Shown here: positions 14,398-18,272 of the stretch, piece by piece
How the letters are laid out: every line of letters starts with the position of its first letter
How positions within the stretch are numbered: position 1 is the first letter of the stretch
Source of the DNA: an uncultured Collinsella sp.
Lineage (GTDB): Bacteria > Actinomycetota > Coriobacteriia > Coriobacteriales > Coriobacteriaceae
Length of the DNA stretch: 18,272 nucleotides
Direction of reading: 5' to 3'
NCBI GenBank assembly: GCA_902492855.1
Contig: CABUMU010000032.1
Span: forward strand, 1-18,272
The notes under the pieces: generated by a model
What the model saw: only the letters and a program-made list of their open reading frames with translations
What the model was told of the DNA's origin: nothing
Database searches by the model: none
Position numbers and translations under genes: made by a program

Positions 14398-15363
14398 ATG
14401 GAGAACAAGTACGTCTGCTCTGTCGATATCGGCGGAACTAAGATCGCGACTGCCATCATGGAGTACCCGGCTGACGGCAGTGTGCCCCATCCCGTTTTTG
14501 AGGCCGAGGTTCCCACCGAGGCTCAAGAGGGCGGCGAGGCCGTCTTCCAGCGTATCGAAGCGTCCATCAAGGCTGCTCTCGAGGCGAATCCCGATGTCGA
14601 GGTCCTTGGCGTCGGTATCGGTGCCGCCGGCGTCGTCGATCCCAAGACGGGCGCCATCGCGTATGCCAATGAGATCATGCCCGGCTGGTCCGGCGTTCAG
14701 TTGGGGCCGCGCCTGCGCGAGGACCTCGGTCTTCCCGTTGCCGTCGTAGGCGACGTGCAGGCTCATGCTCTGGGCGAGGCCCACTGGGGCGTCGGCAAGG
14801 GCAAGTTCTCCGTTTTGTGTCTTGGCATCGGTACGGGCATCGGCGGCGCATATGTCGAGAATGGCCGCGTGATGCAGGGCTTCCATGGTGCTGCCGGTCA
14901 TATGGGCCACATCGAGTGCTCGGCTGCCGCCGGTATTCCCTGCGCCTGCGGGCGTTCCGGCCATCTGGAGTCGGTTGCTTCGGGCACTTCCATTGGTCGA
15001 ATGTACGATGAGCGCTTTGGTCGCGTCGACCCCGGCCGTCCTTCGGTCGGTCGCGATGTGAACGACCTGTGCCGCGCGGGCGACGCAAAGGCGACCGAGG
15101 TCATCCATGATGCCGGCTTTGCGCTGGGTGCCAGCTTGGGCTCGCTCGCTAACATCCTGGACCCTGAGGTCATCGTGCTTTCGGGCGGCGTGATTCACCA
15201 AGGTCCCGATTGGCGTTCGCAGACGTGGAAGGATTCGGTGCACGAGGGCTATGCCAGCCAGGCGCTCGATCCGCTTCAGGACACGCCGATCCTCATCGGT
15301 TCTCTGGAGGGCGATGCTCCGCTCATCGGTGCCGCTGAGCATCTTCTTGCCTCGTTGAAGTAA
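14398..15363 (+). CDS. nanK: ROK-family sugar kinase, probable N-acetylmannosamine kinase
   Basis: A cytoplasmic sugar kinase of the ROK family, 321 residues, inferred to phosphorylate ManNAc to ManNAc-6-phosphate. The N-terminal phosphate motif DIGGTKIA is near residue 10. A second phosphate/catalytic region contains VVGDVQAHALGEAHWG with the putative base Asp, and GIGTGIGGA follows. The zinc-site region is HMGHI...CACGRSGHLE, where the last Cys of the usual CxCGxxGCxE is His. LANILDPEVIVLSGGV is the adenosine-binding region. ROK proteins of this sort can also be glucokinases; the place between the lyase and NanE supports NanK. No HTH domain is present, so it is a kinase rather than a ROK repressor. 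ATG 14398 has AAGGAGA 5 nt upstream. A T-run (14372-14378) precedes the ribosome-binding site. Confidence 0.87.
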   Translation: MENKYVCSVDIGGTKIATAIMEYPADGSVPHPVFEAEVPTEAQEGGEAVFQRIEASIKAALEANPDVEVLGVGIGAAGVVDPKTGAIAYANEIMPGWSGVQLGPRLREDLGLPVAVVGDVQAHALGEAHWGVGKGKFSVLCLGIGTGIGGAYVENGRVMQGFHGAAGHMGHIECSAAAGIPCACGRSGHLESVASGTSIGRMYDERFGRVDPGRPSVGRDVNDLCRAGDAKATEVIHDAGFALGASLGSLANILDPEVIVLSGGVIHQGPDWRSQTWKDSVHEGYASQALDPLQDTPILIGSLEGDAPLIGAAEHLLASLK

Positions 15364-15380
15364 ACATAACTACCAAGTGT

Positions 15381-15478
15381 GCCTTCTGAGGTGCCGCAGA
15401 TTGACGTGAAAGAGGAGCGAAGCGTACTTCGGTACGCGAGCGACGGTTTGAACGTCAAGGTGCGGCGTCTCAGAAGGC
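15381..15478 (+). repeat. 98-nt hairpin with cUUCGg tetraloop between nanK and nanE
   Basis: The base is a continuous 18-bp stem, 15381-15398 with 15461-15478, with only two adjacent G-U pairs. A 2x2 internal loop and a perfect 7-bp stem (TTGACGT 15401-15407 with ACGTCAA 15452-15458) follow. After a 14x14 internal loop, GCGTAC/GTACGC (15422-15427 with 15432-15437) closes the very stable TTCG tetraloop. Three bases, TGT, flank both sides. It could be a palindromic mobile unit or a structured RNA. It has no T-run typical of termination. Confidence 0.68.
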
Positions 15479-15503
15479 TGTTTTGAGAAAGGTTGAGTCG
15501 AAC

Positions 15504-16190
15504 ATGACCGTTGATCCTTTGATCCAGTCCCTGAAGGGCAAGCTCGTCGTGAGCGTTCAGGCGTATATGGGCGAGCCGCTTCGTACGCCCGAGACCATGG
15601 CTCAAATGTCTCGTGCTTGCGAGCTCGGCGGCGCCGCCGCCATTCGCTGCCAGGGCCTTGCCGACATTGCCGCCATTAAGGGTCGCTGTGAGGTTCCTGT
15701 TATCGGCCTGTGGAAGGATGGGCACGAGGGCGTTTACATCACGCCGACGCTGCGTCACGCTCGCGCCTGCGTTGCTGCGGGTGCCGATATCGTGGCGATC
15801 GACGCCACCGATCGTCCGCGTCCCGACGGCAAGTCGGTCGAGGATACCTTCCGCCCGCTGCACGAGGAGGGTGTGCTCCTGATGGCGGATTGTGCCACCA
15901 TCGAGGACATTCGCCGTGCGGTTGATATGGGCTTCGACCTTGTATCTACCACGCTTTCTCACGGTGTCGCTGCCATCGACTGCACCATGGCCGATGGCCC
16001 CGATCTGCCGCTCCTGCGTCAGGCGACCGAGGAATTCCCCGGTCTTCCCATCATCTGCGAGGGCCGCGTGCACACGCCCGAGGAGGCTCGCGCCGCGATC
16101 GATGCTGGCGCCTGGGCCGTTGTCGTCGGCACCGCCATCACGCACCCCACGAGTATTACGAGTTGGTTCAAGGCTGCGCTTGAGGCGTAA
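15504..16190 (+). CDS. nanE: N-acetylmannosamine-6-phosphate 2-epimerase
   Basis: Converts ManNAc-6-phosphate to GlcNAc-6-phosphate, the last dedicated step of sialic-acid catabolism. The 228-residue protein matches the NanE TIM barrel well: LVVSVQAYMGEPLRTPE at the start, AIRCQG, GLWKDGHEGVYITPT with the catalytic-type Lys71, DIVAIDATDRPRPDG, LMADCATIEDIRRAVDMGFDLVSTTLSHG, and ICEGRVHTPEEA with Glu186. This is the most diagnostic enzyme of the cluster. ATG 15504 follows AAAGG (15488-15492) at 11 nt, a long spacing; an in-frame TTG at 15483 has no ribosome-binding site. The product must go on to NagA and NagB, which are not in the window. A terminator-like hairpin follows 52 nt after the stop. 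Confidence 0.95.
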   Translation: MTVDPLIQSLKGKLVVSVQAYMGEPLRTPETMAQMSRACELGGAAAIRCQGLADIAAIKGRCEVPVIGLWKDGHEGVYITPTLRHARACVAAGADIVAIDATDRPRPDGKSVEDTFRPLHEEGVLLMADCATIEDIRRAVDMGFDLVSTTLSHGVAAIDCTMADGPDLPLLRQATEEFPGLPIICEGRVHTPEEARAAIDAGAWAVVVGTAITHPTSITSWFKAALEA

Positions 16191-16217
16191 GACAGGCCTC
16201 GTATCCGCTCGGGGCGG

Positions 16218-16223
16218 TATACT
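16218..16223 (+). promoter_or_regulatory. Possible -10 box upstream of rapZ
   Basis: TATACT is a good -10 match in the nanE-rapZ gap, but no convincing -35 is seen 16-18 nt upstream. If used, the transcript would run through the terminator-like hairpin at 16242-16271 before reaching rapZ. Confidence 0.3.
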
Positions 16224-16241
16224 CAATATAGGCAATTGACC

Positions 16242-16278
16242 GCGCGGGATCCGGGTTGCTGGGTCCCGCGCTTGTTTT
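16242..16278 (+). terminator. Intrinsic terminator (or attenuator) after nanE, abutting the rapZ ribosome-binding site
   Basis: An 11-bp stem, GCGCGGGATCC (16242-16252) with GGGTCCCGCGC (16261-16271), one G-T/U pair, has an 8-nt loop and is followed at once by TTGTTTT. This is the best terminator in the window. It should end the nan transcript, but it sits only 1-2 nt before the GGGAGG site of rapZ. Confidence 0.8.
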
Positions 16279-16291
16279 CGGGAGGCAGCAC

Positions 16292-17212
16292 ATGCAAAAG
16301 GGAGATGCCATGGATGCGGCGGAGCGCTCGGAGCGCATCCCCGATATCGTCATCATCACCGGAATGTCCGGATCGGGCCGCACACAGGCCATGCACGTGT
16401 TCGAGGACATGGGCTATTTTTGCATCGATAACCTGCCTCCGCGTCTCATCGCCCAGCTTGCCGAGCTCGTCGGTATCAATACGGGCGTGGGCAGGCATCT
16501 CGCCGTCACCTGCGATTTGCGTAGCCAGGGACTGTTTGACGAGTTGCTCGATGCGGTCGCCGCACTCGAGGAGCGCGAGATGAGCTGCGACATCGTGTTC
16601 CTGGAGGCTTCTGACGAGGTGCTGATTCGTCGCTACAGCGAAAATCGCCGCCGTCATCCCATTGCCAAGCCGGGGGAGACTACGGCCGATGCCATTCAGC
16701 GCGAGCGCCTTCAGCTTCAGGGCGTGCGCGACCGAGCCGATATGATTATCGACACGAGCCGTCTGCGCACCTCTGCGCTGCGCAACAAGCTACGTATGGC
16801 ATTTTCCGAGCTGTCCGACCAGCAGCTCATGGACGTCCACGTGTTCTCGTTTGGCTTTAAGCACGGCATGCCCGTCGAGGCGGACATTATGATCGACGTC
16901 CGCTTCCTGCCTAATCCGTTCTACGATCCCGAGATGCGCACGATGACCGGTCTCGATAAAAAGGTCTCCGATTTTGTTCTGGACCATCCCAAGACGCAGG
17001 AGTTTTGGAAGGCTTGGACACAGCTGCTCGATACGGTGATGCCGGGCTATATCGCGGAGGGTAAGCCGCAGCTTTCTATCGCCATCGGCTGCACGGGCGG
17101 CCAGCACCGCAGCGTTGCCATTGCCGAGGCCACGGCCCGTTACCTGGAAGGCGCTCAGTACCACGTGAGCATCTCCCACCGCGACCTGTCGCGCGCCAAC
17201 ACGAAGGCATAG
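16292..17212 (+). CDS. rapZ: RapZ/YvcJ-family nucleotide-binding protein (RNase adapter family)
   Basis: A 306-residue cytoplasmic P-loop protein. In enterobacteria RapZ presents small RNA GlmZ to RNase E and senses glucosamine-6-phosphate; in Gram-positives YvcJ is a nucleotide-binding protein of less certain role. Visible features are the P-loop GMSGSGRT (24-31), the family segment FEDMGYFCIDNLPP, SYENRRRHP-like RYSENRRRHPIA, and the C-terminal SFGFKHGMP and IGCTGGQHRSVAI motifs. Arg in place of the P-loop Lys is usual in actinobacterial members. ATG 16292 has GGGAGG 6 nt upstream; ATG 16310 has AAGGGAG 5 nt upstream and is an equally possible start, removing six residues. whiA starts 6 nt after the stop, so the two form an operon, without the yvcK gene often found between them. 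Confidence 0.94.
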   Translation: MQKGDAMDAAERSERIPDIVIITGMSGSGRTQAMHVFEDMGYFCIDNLPPRLIAQLAELVGINTGVGRHLAVTCDLRSQGLFDELLDAVAALEEREMSCDIVFLEASDEVLIRRYSENRRRHPIAKPGETTADAIQRERLQLQGVRDRADMIIDTSRLRTSALRNKLRMAFSELSDQQLMDVHVFSFGFKHGMPVEADIMIDVRFLPNPFYDPEMRTMTGLDKKVSDFVLDHPKTQEFWKAWTQLLDTVMPGYIAEGKPQLSIAIGCTGGQHRSVAIAEATARYLEGAQYHVSISHRDLSRANTKA

Positions 17213-17218
17213 GCCTGC

Positions 17219-18148
17219 ATGTCGTTTACCGCTGAGGTGCGCGACGAGCTTGCGCGCTGCGAACCCGAATGTGAATACTGCGACTTGTCGACGCTTGCCG
17301 CCCTCACGCGTGTGAGCGGTACGCTCTCGCTTGCCGGCTCTGGGCGGTATCGTTTGACGGTTGCGACTGAGACGGGAGCCGTCGCGCGCACGATGATCAC
17401 GCTGACGCATCGTATCCTTAAGCTCAAAACGGAGTTCACCGTCCGCAAATCTGTCTTGCATAAGGTTCGAAACTACCTCATCACCTTGCCTGATCAGCCA
17501 GACCTGGATAAGGCCTTGGTTCTGCTGGGTATCCTCGACCGTAGGGGAGGACTTGTCGCCGGCGTACCCCGACATATCGTTGCCCGTCCTTGCTGTAGAC
17601 TTGCCTATATCCGCGGCGCGCTCATCGCGGGCGGCTTCGTGGCCGATCCACGCGGCGATTTTCATTTGGAGATCGCTGTGCAGGGCGAGCAATATGCCAA
17701 GGGGCTCTGCGATTTGTTGGAGCAGATTGGGGTCCATGCTCGTGTTAATGCACGGCGGGGGTCATATGCCGTGTACATTAAGAGCGCCAAGGAAATCGAG
17801 CATCTATTAAAGCTGATTGGTGCCAAGCGCAGCGTTGCCGAGATTGAGGAGGCGCGCGCGGTCAAGTTGGTTAAGAACGATGTGAACCGTCGCGTGAATG
17901 CCGAGCTCGCCAACCAGACCAGAAGCGCCGGTGCTGCCCAACATCAGCTTGCGCTTATCGATGAGCTCGAGCAGCGTGGCCTTCGCGATGCGCTTCCGGA
18001 TGCCTTGGCGGTCTTTTGCGACCTGCGCGAGCGCTATCCCGATCTTTCGCTGCGTGATTTGGGGGAGATGGCTGACCCTCCCTTGTCGAAGTCAGCCCTC
18101 TACCATCGTGTTTTACGGCTTGAAAAGCTCATTGAAGCAAACAGGTAG
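17219..18148 (+). CDS. whiA: WhiA DNA-binding regulator
   Basis: WhiA couples an N-terminal LAGLIDADG-homing-endonuclease-like domain to a C-terminal helix-turn-helix. It controls sporulation division genes in Streptomyces and affects division in non-sporulating Gram-positives. The 309 residues start MSFTAEVRDELAR, as typical. The central segment ARPCCRLAYIRGALIAGGFVADP matches the LAGLIDADG-like core, and the C-terminus LSLRDLGEMADPPLSKSALYHRVLRLEKL is the HTH (about 279-307). The ATG lies 6 nt after rapZ with no strong ribosome-binding site, suggesting coupling. A run of conserved family motifs and a normal length support a functional gene. A role in sporulation is unlikely in this group; a division role is inferred from the family. 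Confidence 0.95.
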   Translation: MSFTAEVRDELARCEPECEYCDLSTLAALTRVSGTLSLAGSGRYRLTVATETGAVARTMITLTHRILKLKTEFTVRKSVLHKVRNYLITLPDQPDLDKALVLLGILDRRGGLVAGVPRHIVARPCCRLAYIRGALIAGGFVADPRGDFHLEIAVQGEQYAKGLCDLLEQIGVHARVNARRGSYAVYIKSAKEIEHLLKLIGAKRSVAEIEEARAVKLVKNDVNRRVNAELANQTRSAGAAQHQLALIDELEQRGLRDALPDALAVFCDLRERYPDLSLRDLGEMADPPLSKSALYHRVLRLEKLIEANR

Positions 18149-18193
18149 TTTGAAGTAACGACTTATATATGGATTTAGCTGCTATTTTAGTCT

Positions 18194-18207
18194 TTAAAAC
18201 GTTTTAA
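18194..18207 (+). promoter_or_regulatory. Perfect 14-bp palindrome TTAAAACGTTTTAA
   Basis: A fully symmetrical 14-bp site with a central CG lies in the AT-rich gap after whiA. The CG-centred, AT-flanked form resembles LacI-family operators. Its decamer TAAAACGTTT is also found at 5487-5496 over the -35 of the transporter promoter. Confidence 0.4.
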
Positions 18208-18239
18208 CGTAAATTTGATTTTCAATTTCGAGCATTCTC

Positions 18240-18269
18240 GTGAAATTCAAGTCAAAAAAAAGGTATATT
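18240..18269 (+). promoter_or_regulatory. Candidate promoter for a gene beyond the window
   Basis: GTGAAA (18240-18245) and TATATT (18264-18269) are 18 nt apart in an AT-rich stretch downstream of whiA. A short stem (18224-18232 with 18237-18247) overlaps the -35. Otherwise the 124 nt after whiA hold no coding frame I can support. Confidence 0.35.
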
Positions 18270-18272
18270 AGG

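Noticed and set aside
15378..15481. TGT flanking repeats of the UUCG hairpin as a target-site duplication
   Set aside because: Three bases are too short to be convincing without other copies of the element; kept only as a note.
16361..16384. Arg in place of the Walker A Lys of RapZ
   Set aside because: Initially looked like a lost catalytic residue, but actinobacterial members of this family commonly have GxSGAGR, so it is a lineage trait.
1..18272. tRNA, rRNA, CRISPR arrays, phage or insertion-sequence genes
   Set aside because: No cloverleaf, regularly spaced repeats, integrase or transposase were seen in either strand; the two long hairpins are the only mobile-element-like candidates.

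Overview
The window looks like a chromosomal segment of a high-GC actinobacterium of the class Coriobacteriia, most likely Collinsella or a close relative. This rests on the co-occurrence of WhiA and RapZ, on RapZ having the actinobacterial Arg-containing P-loop (GMSGSGRT), on GC-rich coding with AT-rich promoter patches, and on a gut-type sialic-acid cluster. The genus is an inference; no rRNA is present. Every gene supported here is on the + strand.

Region 1 (1-5394) is housekeeping. It holds the C-terminal part of uvrA, then a tight three-gene run: a YbaK/EbsC-type aminoacyl-tRNA deacylase, murJ (lipid II flippase) and uvrC. Gaps in that run are 3 and 0 nt.

Region 2 (5395-16190) is a catabolic cluster that I read as sialic-acid (N-acetylneuraminate) uptake and degradation. 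A 364-bp leader carries two candidate promoters and a potential three-helix RNA fold. It precedes a Tat/lipoprotein-type solute-binding protein, a Dpp/Opp-type permease, a permease fused to its ATPase, and a second ATPase (layout like the SatABCD transporters). Two alpha/beta-hydrolases with overlapping frames follow: an AXE/CE7-type esterase with an intact Ser-Asp-His triad, and a shorter paralogue whose catalytic Ser is Gly. Then come a NAL/DHDPS-family lyase (NanA), a ROK kinase (NanK) and an N-acetylmannosamine-6-phosphate epimerase (NanE). The proposed route is import of (possibly O-acetylated) sialic acid, de-O-acetylation, cleavage to ManNAc plus pyruvate, phosphorylation and epimerisation to GlcNAc-6-P. 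NagA and NagB, a sialidase and a dedicated regulator are not in the window. The cluster is unusually rich in intercistronic stem-loops, including two of nearly 100 nt, one with a cUUCGg tetraloop.

Region 3 (16191-18272) returns to housekeeping. A strong intrinsic-terminator-like hairpin lies just before the ribosome-binding site of rapZ, followed by whiA. The yvcK gene that commonly sits between these two is absent. The last 124 bp are AT-rich, with a perfect 14-bp palindrome and a candidate promoter for a gene beyond the window.

The main points of interest are the catabolic island between uvrC and rapZ-whiA, the probable catalytically dead esterase translationally coupled to a live one, the structured leader and intercistronic RNA elements, and a UvrC with an altered Fe-S cysteine pattern.
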